From the NCBI RefSeq assembly GCF_000010505.1, contig NC_010729.1, forward strand, positions 1,867,501 to 1,931,500: a DNA stretch of 64,000 nucleotides, written 5' to 3'. The number at the start of each line of letters is the position of its first letter. The first letter of the stretch is position 1. The notes under the pieces are model-generated. The model did no database searches and was not told where the DNA came from. It saw only the letters and a program-made list of their open reading frames with translations. Source of the stretch: Porphyromonas gingivalis ATCC 33277 (lineage in GTDB: Bacteria > Bacteroidota > Bacteroidia > Bacteroidales > Porphyromonadaceae). Shown one piece after another: positions 37,985 to 45,888 of the stretch. A program made the translations under genes and the position numbers.

Positions 37985-38135
37985 AGTCTTGTTCTTTAAA
38001 ATGGTTATTACTAATAATCTTCTTACTTATATTTGTGCTTCATTTAGCGCTGTTTAGCGGATTTAGCACAGAAAATACCGTGTTAGTCCATTATCAGCAC
38101 CAGAAAATCTGCACAATCACACTCTTTGTGTGCAG

Positions 38136-38143
38136 CAAAAATA
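38136..38143 (-). promoter_or_regulatory. -7 box (TATTTTTG) of acpP
   Basis: On the minus strand TATTTTTG, about 150 bases before acpP. It lies only ten bases from the purN ATG on the other strand, so the two divergent transcription units share a tight region. Confidence 0.5.
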
Positions 38144-38152
38144 GTAAATAAA

Positions 38153-38734
38153 ATGAGAAAAGTAGCGGTTTTAGCTTCCGGTAATGGCTCAAATGCAGAA
38201 AATCTGTGTCATTTCTTTGCCCAAAGAGGTTCGGCAAGCTTGGCTGTGATCCTCAGCAACCACTCCGATGCAGGAGTTATGGCACGTGCCCATCGGCTGA
38301 AAATACCGGCTTATTCGTTTACTACCCAAGAGATGCTCGAAGGATCGAAGCCCATTGCCCTCTTGAAAGAATTAGGGATAGACCTGATCGTGCTGGCCGG
38401 CTATATGTGCTATATAACCGCACCTTACTTGGAATCCTTCCCCGATAGGATCGTCAATATCCATCCTGCATTATTGCCCAAGTTCGGCGGAAAGGGAATG
38501 TACGGACACCACGTACACGAGGCCGTCCTTGCTGCAAGGGAAAAAGAAAGCGGCATCACCATTCATCTTGTCGATGGACATTACGATCACGGCAAAATCC
38601 TCCGTCAAGCTATCTGTCCGGTCCTTCCGGAAGATACTCCGGATACGCTGGCCGAAAGGATCCACGCTTTGGAATATGCACACTATCCGGAAGCTATAGA
38701 GGAATACCTGCTCCGACTTCCTACGGAATCATGA
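38153..38734 (+). CDS. purN: Phosphoribosylglycinamide formyltransferase
   Basis: A 193-residue folate-dependent GAR transformylase of purine synthesis. Seen: VAVLASGNGSNAENL (phosphate loop), the catalytic NIHPALLPKFGGKGMYG with the Asn/His pair, and VDGHYDHGKIL carrying the catalytic Asp. The ATG at 38153 gives the usual N-terminus. The stop overlaps the next start in an ATGA. Confidence 0.95.
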   Translation: MRKVAVLASGNGSNAENLCHFFAQRGSASLAVILSNHSDAGVMARAHRLKIPAYSFTTQEMLEGSKPIALLKELGIDLIVLAGYMCYITAPYLESFPDRIVNIHPALLPKFGGKGMYGHHVHEAVLAAREKESGITIHLVDGHYDHGKILRQAICPVLPEDTPDTLAERIHALEYAHYPEAIEEYLLRLPTES

Positions 38735-39771
38735 AATACTCCTTCCCAATGTCCAAGCCATCCAACATACTATATTATATAGTAGCAGGTTTTGTCCTGT
38801 TCCTTTCTCTCTCATGCAGTAGAGCATCTGATGTTTGCCACCTCAAACTGAATCTCTCCAATCTCAGCCGAGGCGATTCGGTTCTGGCTCTGCGAATTGA
38901 AGGGGAAGGCTCCTTTCGCACAGAAGAGATACACGTTACTCCGCCCAAGGCACAGATTCGACACGAAATCAAAGGCGATGTTAGTCGCATTCTATTATAT
39001 TTCAACGAGGGCAATAACGTGCTCCGGCTCTATCCTGAAAAGGGAGAAGATATTAAAATCACTCTCGATGCCGACCAACCCCTCCTGCCTAAAATAAAAG
39101 GAGGAAGTACACATGCCACACTGAACGAGTTCATGCAAACTGCAGAGGAAGAGATCCATCGCTATCAGGATCATCTCCGAACCACCGACTTCCCCTCCAA
39201 AGCAAAAGCCTTCAGAGACTTGCGGCTCAAAGCCCTTGACTTCTATCTTTCCCATCCCGATGCCACCGGTATAAACAGATTAGCGGAGGAATACGACCTT
39301 TTCGACATAGACCTCATTCGCCGCTCCGGTATCTCGATGCACCGGCTTCCCCCGTCTCTTGATTCCATCCTTAGCCGGAATAAGTCGTACGCAGTCGGCC
39401 GTTTGGCTCCGGACTTCCTTGTCAAGGATATTGATCAGCGATCTTTCACTCTTTCCTGGTATAGGGGACAAGATGTGCTTTTGCTCTTCACGAACAAGCC
39501 TGACTCCACTACCGCTACATCATTGAAAGTATGGAGAGATAAAGAAGGAAAGACAAAGCCGGAAACCCTTACTCTCTCGCTCTTTGCACCGGACTCATCT
39601 CTCCGTAAACTCATCAGGAAGTTGGCTTTGCCCGGACGTGTGGCATCGGATAGTATCGGACAGGTATCGACACTTCTCAAGCGATATGGCATAGACAGTC
39701 TTCCATATACTATCCACATCGACACAGCCGGAAATATCCGTAGCCGCCATGCAGGCTACAGTCTCCAATAG
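38731..39771 (+). CDS. Thioredoxin-fold lipoprotein without CxxC, function unknown
   Basis: A 346-residue predicted lipoprotein with lipobox FLSLSC. The N-terminal half is a beta-rich DUF4369-like domain (SRGDSVLALRIEGEGSF, YPEKGEDIKITLD); the C-terminal third resembles AhpC/TSA/ResA proteins (AVGRLAPDFLVKDIDQRSFTLS, and LLKRYGIDSLPYTIHIDTAG with the cis-Pro). The redox CxxC of that family is absent: the place after the first strand reads LLLFTNKPDST. So it is likely non-redox or degenerate. It is translationally coupled to purN by an ATGA overlap. Confidence 0.75.
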   Translation: MKYSFPMSKPSNILYYIVAGFVLFLSLSCSRASDVCHLKLNLSNLSRGDSVLALRIEGEGSFRTEEIHVTPPKAQIRHEIKGDVSRILLYFNEGNNVLRLYPEKGEDIKITLDADQPLLPKIKGGSTHATLNEFMQTAEEEIHRYQDHLRTTDFPSKAKAFRDLRLKALDFYLSHPDATGINRLAEEYDLFDIDLIRRSGISMHRLPPSLDSILSRNKSYAVGRLAPDFLVKDIDQRSFTLSWYRGQDVLLLFTNKPDSTTATSLKVWRDKEGKTKPETLTLSLFAPDSSLRKLIRKLALPGRVASDSIGQVSTLLKRYGIDSLPYTIHIDTAGNIRSRHAGYSLQ

Positions 39772-39796
39772 TCCCTTCGCACCCTGTTTCTTTATT

Positions 39797-41338
39797 ATGT
39801 TAGTAAAGACCTTTGCCGCTGCTCTGCACAGCATAGACGCCCTTACCGTTACCGTCGAAGTCAATATCACCCGAGGTTGCTATCTCAGTATGGTAGGACT
39901 CCCCGATGCAGCAGTCCGTGAGAGTCTGGATAGGATTCGCTCCACATACGACTGTCTGAATATCACCTTTCCCCAAAAGAGCATTACGATCAATCTCAGT
40001 CCGGCAGACATCAAAAAAGAAGGTACTGCCTACGACCTGCCCCTTGCCATTGCACTCATGGCTGCAGATGGCATTATCGGAGCAGACTCTCTGCCGCGCT
40101 ATATGATTATGGGCGAGCTTTCGTTGGATGGATCGCTCCGTCCGATCAAAGGAGCCTTGCCCATTGCTATCCAAGCACGTGCCGAAGGGTTCGACGGGCT
40201 GATCCTCCCTGCGGAAAATGCACGTGAAGCAGCCGTCGTGAACAACCTCAATGTCTATGGCGTGAAGCATATTGCAGAAGTGATCAGCCATTTCAATGGG
40301 GGCGATCAGCTACAGCCCACTATAGTCGATACGCGCAGGGAATTTTTCGACCATCAGCAGCAGGTATCTTTCGACTTTTCGGAGGTGAAGGGGCAGGAGA
40401 AGGTCAAGCGCGCCCTTGAAGTGGCGGCCGCAGGCGGACACAATCTGATCATGGTCGGGAGTCCCGGCAGTGGGAAATCCATGATGGCTAAGCGAATGCC
40501 CGGAATTCTTCCTCCGTTTACACTTAGCGAATCGCTCGAAACGACCAAGATATACTCCGTGGCCGGTAAGCTGGGAGTCAATTCGATGCTCCTGACCCAA
40601 CGCCCTTTCCGCTCGCCCCACCATTCCATCTCTTCCGCGGCACTCGTGGGTGGCGGCACTTATCCACAGCCCGGAGAGATCAGTCTGGCGCACAATGGCG
40701 TGCTCTTTTTGGACGAGCTGGCCGAGTTCAACCGCTCCGTTCTCGAGGTGATGCGGCAGCCTTTGGAAGATCGGCAGATCACCGTTTCGAGAGCCAGAAT
40801 GACGGTGGATTATCCTGCCGGATTCATGCTCGTGGCTGCCATGAATCCCTGTCCTTGCGGCTACTACAACCATCCCACACGCCCTTGCACCTGCGCGCCC
40901 GGACAGGTGGAAAAATATCTCAGCCGCATATCGGGGCCTCTTCTGGACAGGATCGATATACAGGTAGAGATTACGCCTGTTCCTTTTGAGAAAATATCCG
41001 ATAGCCGGCCGGCCGAAAGCAGCGAGAAAATCCGCCAGCGAGTGGTTGCAGCACGCGAAATCCAAAGCAAACGATTTGCCGACCACTCCGGTGTCCATTG
41101 CAATGCCCAGATGGACGACAAATTGATGAACCGCTATGCACTGCCCGACGAAAAGGGACTTCAACGATTGAGGACGGCTATGGAACGCTTCGACCTCTCT
41201 GCACGTGCCTATGGTCGTATCTTGAAGGTGGCACGCACCATTGCCGACCTGGCCGGCAGCGAAGATGTGGGTGGCGAACACATCGCAGAAGCCATCGGCT
41301 ACCGCAATCTCGACCGGGAAAACTGGGGCAAGGCTTAA
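39797..41338 (+). CDS. comM: YifB/ComM family AAA ATPase (Mg-chelatase-like)
   Basis: A 513-residue protein starting MLVKTFAAALHSIDAL, the usual start of the family. The N-terminal Lon-like domain is followed by the Mg-chelatase AAA module: Walker A GSPGSGKSMM, FRSPHHSISSAALVGGG, Walker B LFLDELAEF, and a zinc-type cluster MNPCPCGYYNHPTRPCTC. In other bacteria ComM is a helicase for branch migration during natural transformation, and P. gingivalis is naturally competent, so that role fits. The longest frame begins 16 codons earlier, overlapping the preceding stop. Confidence 0.93.
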   Translation: MLVKTFAAALHSIDALTVTVEVNITRGCYLSMVGLPDAAVRESLDRIRSTYDCLNITFPQKSITINLSPADIKKEGTAYDLPLAIALMAADGIIGADSLPRYMIMGELSLDGSLRPIKGALPIAIQARAEGFDGLILPAENAREAAVVNNLNVYGVKHIAEVISHFNGGDQLQPTIVDTRREFFDHQQQVSFDFSEVKGQEKVKRALEVAAAGGHNLIMVGSPGSGKSMMAKRMPGILPPFTLSESLETTKIYSVAGKLGVNSMLLTQRPFRSPHHSISSAALVGGGTYPQPGEISLAHNGVLFLDELAEFNRSVLEVMRQPLEDRQITVSRARMTVDYPAGFMLVAAMNPCPCGYYNHPTRPCTCAPGQVEKYLSRISGPLLDRIDIQVEITPVPFEKISDSRPAESSEKIRQRVVAAREIQSKRFADHSGVHCNAQMDDKLMNRYALPDEKGLQRLRTAMERFDLSARAYGRILKVARTIADLAGSEDVGGEHIAEAIGYRNLDRENWGKA

Positions 41339-41342
41339 GACG

Positions 41343-41666
41343 ATGGATAGCACACACACACGCCTGCCATCATTTGCCGCCCATCGCCTGATTATCGGCG
41401 AGACGAGCTTCTCTTACCCTCTTCTCCGGTTGGATACTACATCCGGATGCTGGGAGCTAAGCTCTTTTTCTCACGAATCCGAGGCCGTTGTTTTTCTGTC
41501 GGGGAGTCTCTTGCTTTGTCCGGCTGATCTGTCGCCTCACCTCCCTGCCGATACACAAAGTGTCACGCTGTCCGAAATGCAAAGCCGGCTCCACTTGCTA
41601 CAGACCGTCCCCGTGCATCTCTACCACTTCCCCACTGTTTCTTCTCTCGCCCATCTCCTCCGCTAA
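41343..41666 (+). CDS. Hypothetical 107-residue protein downstream of comM
   Basis: Begins four bases after the comM stop with an ATG inside a CA-repeat (MDSTHTRLPSF). The sequence is Leu/Ser/His-rich with no signal peptide or helix I can trust, and contains three Cys. I recognise no family. Its position and open frame favour a real gene, but coding evidence is limited to that. Confidence 0.5.
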   Translation: MDSTHTRLPSFAAHRLIIGETSFSYPLLRLDTTSGCWELSSFSHESEAVVFLSGSLLLCPADLSPHLPADTQSVTLSEMQSRLHLLQTVPVHLYHFPTVSSLAHLLR

Positions 41667-41732
41667 TGCCTCGAATGAGGAGGAACAAATGCATCCTTTC
41701 TCCTAATCCTTCTCGTCTGTAGTCGGCCAAGG

Positions 41733-41936
41733 ATAGTTTCTATTGCTGTCGGTAAAAAAATGAAGATTCTTCAAAATATACTGTAATAATGGAGTCTGCT
41801 TTACTGCCATTTATATGTGGTTAGGCTGTTTTCCCCTTCGTAATGACTCTTGATAGAACAGTAATGGCTAAGAAAAGGAAATTTTATCTCGAATTTCCTA
41901 ACCGTCCAAATTTTCCCGGACAGCAATAGATAGTTT
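41733..41936. mobile_element. MITE-like element, 190 bp, with 11-bp ends and 7-bp target duplication
   Basis: CTATTGCTGTC at 41740-41750 and its perfect reverse complement GACAGCAATAG at 41919-41929 bound 190 bases without a gene. Directly outside both ends stands ATAGTTT (41733-41739 and 41930-41936), a 7-bp direct repeat. That is the structure of a non-autonomous transposable element. Confidence 0.75.
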
Positions 41937-42016
41937 CACAGCCATGAAACTAAAGTTTCGTAGTAGTGAAACTAAAGTTTCTCGACTGTGAAAATAAAGT
42001 TTCTTAACTGTGAAAC
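41933..42016. repeat. Array 2: 22-bp tandem palindromes (GAAACTAAAGTTTC core)
   Basis: GAAAC half-sites start at 41946, 41968, 41990 (GAAAA) and 42012, and GTTTC half-sites at 41933, 41955 and 41977, all on a 22-bp period. The full unit is the 14-bp palindrome GAAACTAAAGTTTC plus an 8-base spacer. The array starts and ends in half units; the MITE-like element sits in the first one. Confidence 0.9.
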
Positions 42017-42055
42017 TTCTTGAAAGAAACGGAAGAAAAAATCTCGCAGACTTCT

Positions 42056-42652
42056 TTATTTGAGCGATACGGCTCCGGGTTTGCCTGCTTTGATGTAGGC
42101 GTTCATGGATTTAATGTCGTTCGGGTTGCAGCGGCTACGGTCGCAGCGGTACAGCTCCGTGAAGGGATCTGCATCGACGATCCTCTGCAAAAGGTCGCTT
42201 TGGGAGGGAATGCCTTTGATGGCGAAGTACTGCTCATAGGTGTATTCGACGAAAGCTGTGGTAGGCCCGATGCCACGGCGGTCGAGGAGATAGCCGTCGG
42301 CCAGCTCCACCGGAGTGCAGAAACCATCGCCACGACGAAGATCGGAAGGGGCAGGACGTGCCACCACATACTTTTTGTCAGCCGAGAGGGTGATAGGCAC
42401 GAGATTGCGATAGTCGCCTCGCGTCTTGTAGATGATGATCGGAGCCAATGCCATAGCCGGCGTCATGGGTGCTACTCCATCGTGGCCGTTGCCCTCCTCT
42501 CCTCCGATGAGGATAGGTTTCGGGAAATCGTTTTGGGGCTTCTGGTTATGAGTCTGCGTCATTTCTGTGGGACTGTTGGTCTGATTCGTTCTGCATCCCC
42601 CACTCGAGAAAACGATAGCCATCAAGAGGGAGAAAAAGATTTTACTTCTCAT
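42056..42652 (-). CDS. Small lipoprotein, function unknown
   Basis: A 198-residue predicted lipoprotein with lipobox FSSGGC (Cys20). The mature part starts with a Thr/Asn/Gln-rich linker, then GGEEGNGHDGVAPMTPAMALAPIIIY and a compact C-terminal domain containing three further cysteines (one near GFCTPVE, two in RCDRSRCNP). No family recognised. Downstream lies palindrome array 2, which could act as its terminator. Confidence 0.7.
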   Translation of the reverse strand: MRSKIFFSLLMAIVFSSGGCRTNQTNSPTEMTQTHNQKPQNDFPKPILIGGEEGNGHDGVAPMTPAMALAPIIIYKTRGDYRNLVPITLSADKKYVVARPAPSDLRRGDGFCTPVELADGYLLDRRGIGPTTAFVEYTYEQYFAIKGIPSQSDLLQRIVDADPFTELYRCDRSRCNPNDIKSMNAYIKAGKPGAVSLK

Positions 42653-42728
42653 TTTCTACTCGGTATTAGTGAAGAGAATCGAATTTCTCGTCTGTAAATT
42701 ATCGGAACTAAGGTAATGGAAAATCCTA

Positions 42729-42736
42729 TACCTTTG
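42729..42736 (+). promoter_or_regulatory. -7 box (TACCTTTG) of pheS
   Basis: Exact TAnnTTTG match 37 bases before the pheS ATG. Confidence 0.6.
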
Positions 42737-42773
42737 TTTTTCCTATAAAAACAGCACTTCTATCGACAACGAT

Positions 42774-43796
42774 ATGAAAGAAAGAATCAATCAACTCCTA
42801 CAGGAAATCGGTCAGTGTGTGGCTGCCACCGTGGAGGAAGCCGAAGCTCTGCGAATCAAGTATCTCAGCAAAAAGGGCGAAATAGCCCGTCTGTTCGATG
42901 ACTTCCGGCTGGTACCGTCCGAAGAGAAAAAGCAAATCGGACAAATGCTCAATGAGCTGAAAAACAAGGCTCAGGAGCATATCAACTCCCTTCGCGAGCG
43001 GGCACAGGCAGGCTCTGCACAAGCTTCGGCAGAAACCGACCTGACACGAACATCATACCCGACGAGACTCGGAACACGCCATCCGATCTCTCTGGTGAAG
43101 CAGGAGATCTGCGAGATCTTTGCCCGCCTCGGCTTCAGTATTGCCGACGGGCCGGAGATAGAGGACGATTGGCATGTATTCTCTTCGATGAATTTCGCCG
43201 AAGACCATCCTGCTCGTGATATGCAGGACACATTCTTCATCGAGCATCGCCCCGATGTCATCCTTCGCACGCATACGTCCAGTGTCCAAAGCCGGGTGAT
43301 GGAAAAGACACAACCGCCGATTCGTGTCATTTGCCCCGGGCGTACCTACCGAAACGAAGCTATCTCCTATCGGGCGCATTGCTTCTTTCATCAGGTGGAA
43401 GCACTGTATGTGGACAAGGATGTTTCTTTCGCCGATTTGCGGCAGGTGCTTCTTTACTTCGCACAGGAAATGTTCGGAGCCGAAACCAAAATACGCCTTC
43501 GCCCTTCTTATTTCCCCTTTACCGAACCGTCTGCCGAGATGGACATCTCCTGCAATATATGTGGGGGTAAAGGTTGCAACTTCTGCAAGCATACGGGATG
43601 GGTGGAAATACTCGGATGCGGCATGGTGGATCCCAACGTATTGGACAACTGCGGCATAGACAGCAAGAAATACAGCGGCTATGCGCTCGGTATGGGTATC
43701 GAACGTATCACCAATCTTAAGTACCGAGTCAAAGACCTTCGCTTCTTCTCGGAGAACGACCTCAACTTCTTGGAACAGTTCAAGAGCGTGCACTAA
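42774..43796 (+). CDS. pheS: Phenylalanyl-tRNA synthetase alpha subunit
   Basis: A 340-residue class II synthetase subunit. The N-terminal coiled coil (about 1-90) is followed by GTRHPISLVKQEICEIF, motif 2 region GRTYRNEAISYRAHCFFHQVE and motif 3 YALGMGIERITNLKY. A cysteine cluster ICGGKGCNFCKHTGW lies in the catalytic domain as in other family members. It charges tRNA-Phe together with PheT, which is not adjacent here. nth follows after 18 bases. Confidence 0.96.
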   Translation: MKERINQLLQEIGQCVAATVEEAEALRIKYLSKKGEIARLFDDFRLVPSEEKKQIGQMLNELKNKAQEHINSLRERAQAGSAQASAETDLTRTSYPTRLGTRHPISLVKQEICEIFARLGFSIADGPEIEDDWHVFSSMNFAEDHPARDMQDTFFIEHRPDVILRTHTSSVQSRVMEKTQPPIRVICPGRTYRNEAISYRAHCFFHQVEALYVDKDVSFADLRQVLLYFAQEMFGAETKIRLRPSYFPFTEPSAEMDISCNICGGKGCNFCKHTGWVEILGCGMVDPNVLDNCGIDSKKYSGYALGMGIERITNLKYRVKDLRFFSENDLNFLEQFKSVH

Positions 43797-43814
43797 CCCT
43801 CTGATCAGTATCGA

Positions 43815-44489
43815 ATGCGCAAGGAAGAGCGATACAAAGCCGTTATCGATTGGTTTGCCGAGAATATGCCGGTGGCCGAAACGGAGCTGCGGTACCGGGA
43901 TCCTTTCCAGTTGCTGGTGGCCGTTATTCTCTCGGCACAATGTACCGACAAGCGCGTCAATATGGTGACACCGGCTCTCTTTTCTGCCTATCCGACAGCA
44001 AAGGATATGGCCGGGAGCACGGTGGAGGATTTGTTGTCTTATATAGGAAGTATCAGCTATCCGAACAGCAAAGCGAAACATCTGGTCGGGATGGCGCAGA
44101 TGCTTTGCTCTGATTTTGGAGGAGTGGTACCGGACGAGGTGTCAGAACTAACCAAACTGCCCGGCGTAGGCCGTAAGACAGCCAACGTGATAGCCTCCGT
44201 CGTCTACGGCAAACCGGCCATGGCCGTAGATACGCACGTATTCAGAGTATCCGAAAGGATAGGCCTGACCACCGGTTCGAAGTCTCCGTTAGAGACGGAG
44301 CGAGAGCTGGTTCGCTATATCCCGGATGTGCTGATACCGAAAGCTCATCACTGGCTGATCCTGCATGGACGGTACGTTTGTCTGGCTCGCAAGCCCAAAT
44401 GTGCAGACTGTGGCATAGCACCATTCTGCCGCTACTGCTCGAAAGTTTTTAAGAAGAACAGTACAGCCCTTCCGAAAAAAGGGGAATGA
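43815..44489 (+). CDS. nth: Endonuclease III
   Basis: A 224-residue DNA glycosylase/AP lyase for oxidised pyrimidines. The helix-hairpin-helix LPGVGRKTANVIASV carries the catalytic Lys, AVDTHVFRVSERIGL the catalytic Asp, and the C-terminus has the 4Fe-4S ligands in C-x6-C-x2-C-x5-C (CLARKPKCADC to CRYC). Probably co-transcribed with pheS. Confidence 0.96.
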   Translation: MRKEERYKAVIDWFAENMPVAETELRYRDPFQLLVAVILSAQCTDKRVNMVTPALFSAYPTAKDMAGSTVEDLLSYIGSISYPNSKAKHLVGMAQMLCSDFGGVVPDEVSELTKLPGVGRKTANVIASVVYGKPAMAVDTHVFRVSERIGLTTGSKSPLETERELVRYIPDVLIPKAHHWLILHGRYVCLARKPKCADCGIAPFCRYCSKVFKKNSTALPKKGE

Positions 44490-44550
44490 TAAGGCCTGTT
44501 GTGCAAATAATATCCGCACAAATGCTCCATACCTTAATTCCGGAGGCAAT

Positions 44551-45888
44551 ATGAATCGAGAAAGCTTTTTACTCCTGCTTGTTCTCTTATTTGCTCTCCC
44601 GCTCCATCTGCAAGCATCGTCTCCATGCAACAACATGGCAGATACGACTTGTATATCCGATTCGGCCAAAATGTTTCCTCCTGCCATCGGTGTTTACCAT
44701 GTAAAACCGATGAAAAACACATTGCGGCATTCCCTGCCTCTTGTGGCTGCTTCTCTCCTTACCTTCAACGTGGATGACAATATCCGAGAGCTTCGCTTTA
44801 CCGGTGCCGGGAGCTTTCATACCAAGATAGACAACGTCAGTCAGCTCGTTCCCCTTATGGCACAGCTTTCGATGAGGGGATTCGGCTATAAGGGACGCAG
44901 CAAATCATGGGGAAAAATGCTTGTGTCGGATGCCTTGGGTATGGCACTTATGGGTGGAATGGTCAATGCCGGAAAATATTCGTTCGGACGGTTGCGTCCG
45001 GATGGAACTGCTGCCAATTCATACCCGTCAGGACATACGGCAACAGCTTTCGCCTGCGCCACACTTTTTCATCTCGAATACGGCTCCCGAAGCCCTTGGT
45101 ATAGCGTGGCAGGCTATACCGTAGCCTCCTTTACGGGGATCAGCCGTATCGTGAACAATCGGCATTGGGCCAGCGATGTGCTTTGCGGAGCTGCCGTAGG
45201 GATATTGGTCGGAGAATTAGGCTATTGGATCAGCGATCTGATCTTCCGCGATCCTACGGGCTACAACTACAAGCTGACCAAGAAACAAGAAGGAACTCTG
45301 GAGAGCATGGTCATTTCTCTTTCTACCGGGAATAGATACATCAACCGGCAGATGGACTTTGAAGGCAAGACAGTAGAACGTACCGACGCTTTCGGCATGA
45401 ACCTGAAGACGACCTTCAATCCGAGCTTTGCTCGCTGGGTACGAATCGGATTGCAATTCAGCGTTTCGACAGAGAAGCAGAAAGGCCTTACGCGAGAAAG
45501 GCCGGCAAAAGTTTTCGTAGCTCCGGCGATCTCACTCGGACTTTCTGCCGGTGTAGAATGGCATCCATGGCAGAGAGCATCCGTCTGGGCAGAGATCCTG
45601 CCCTCAATACTGTTTCGTACAGACTTTACCAATGCCCAAGACAAGCCGGACGAAATGTCTTCGAAGTTACACCGACGCTCGAGTTTCCAACCGGCGTTCC
45701 AAGTGGGAGTAGCATACAGGGTATCCGATCACATGGGTATAGAAGCTCATGCAGGGTATCAGCTTGGCGAGGCAGTCTACCATCTTATGGAGGAAACATC
45801 CACTTGGTCGATCATCAAAAAGAGAGCTACCGTACCTTACCGGGGATTTGAGTTTGCAGTCGGACTACAATTCTATCCTTTCCGCTGA
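44551..45888 (+). CDS. lpxE: Lipid A 1-phosphatase (PAP2 family) with C-terminal barrel-like domain
   Basis: A 445-residue exported/membrane PAP2 phosphatase. The three catalytic motifs are intact: K142-x6-R149-P150, PSGH at 159-162, and R199-x5-H205-x3-D209. From memory this position beside mfd is the P. gingivalis lipid A 1-phosphatase gene (PG1773 in W83), whose activity makes the lipid A poorly stimulatory for TLR4. Residues about 240-445 are not part of the PAP2 fold: alternating strands such as WVRIGLQFSVST and FVAPAISLGLSAGVEW, ending FEFAVGLQFYPFR, look like a small outer-membrane barrel. Its last 24 bases overlap the convergent mfd gene. Confidence 0.85.
   Translation: MNRESFLLLLVLLFALPLHLQASSPCNNMADTTCISDSAKMFPPAIGVYHVKPMKNTLRHSLPLVAASLLTFNVDDNIRELRFTGAGSFHTKIDNVSQLVPLMAQLSMRGFGYKGRSKSWGKMLVSDALGMALMGGMVNAGKYSFGRLRPDGTAANSYPSGHTATAFACATLFHLEYGSRSPWYSVAGYTVASFTGISRIVNNRHWASDVLCGAAVGILVGELGYWISDLIFRDPTGYNYKLTKKQEGTLESMVISLSTGNRYINRQMDFEGKTVERTDAFGMNLKTTFNPSFARWVRIGLQFSVSTEKQKGLTRERPAKVFVAPAISLGLSAGVEWHPWQRASVWAEILPSILFRTDFTNAQDKPDEMSSKLHRRSSFQPAFQVGVAYRVSDHMGIEAHAGYQLGEAVYHLMEETSTWSIIKKRATVPYRGFEFAVGLQFYPFR

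Noticed and set aside
38113-38128. purN promoter at CACTCTTTG
   Set aside because: It resembles TAnnTTTG only in the second half; the TA is missing, so I do not list it.
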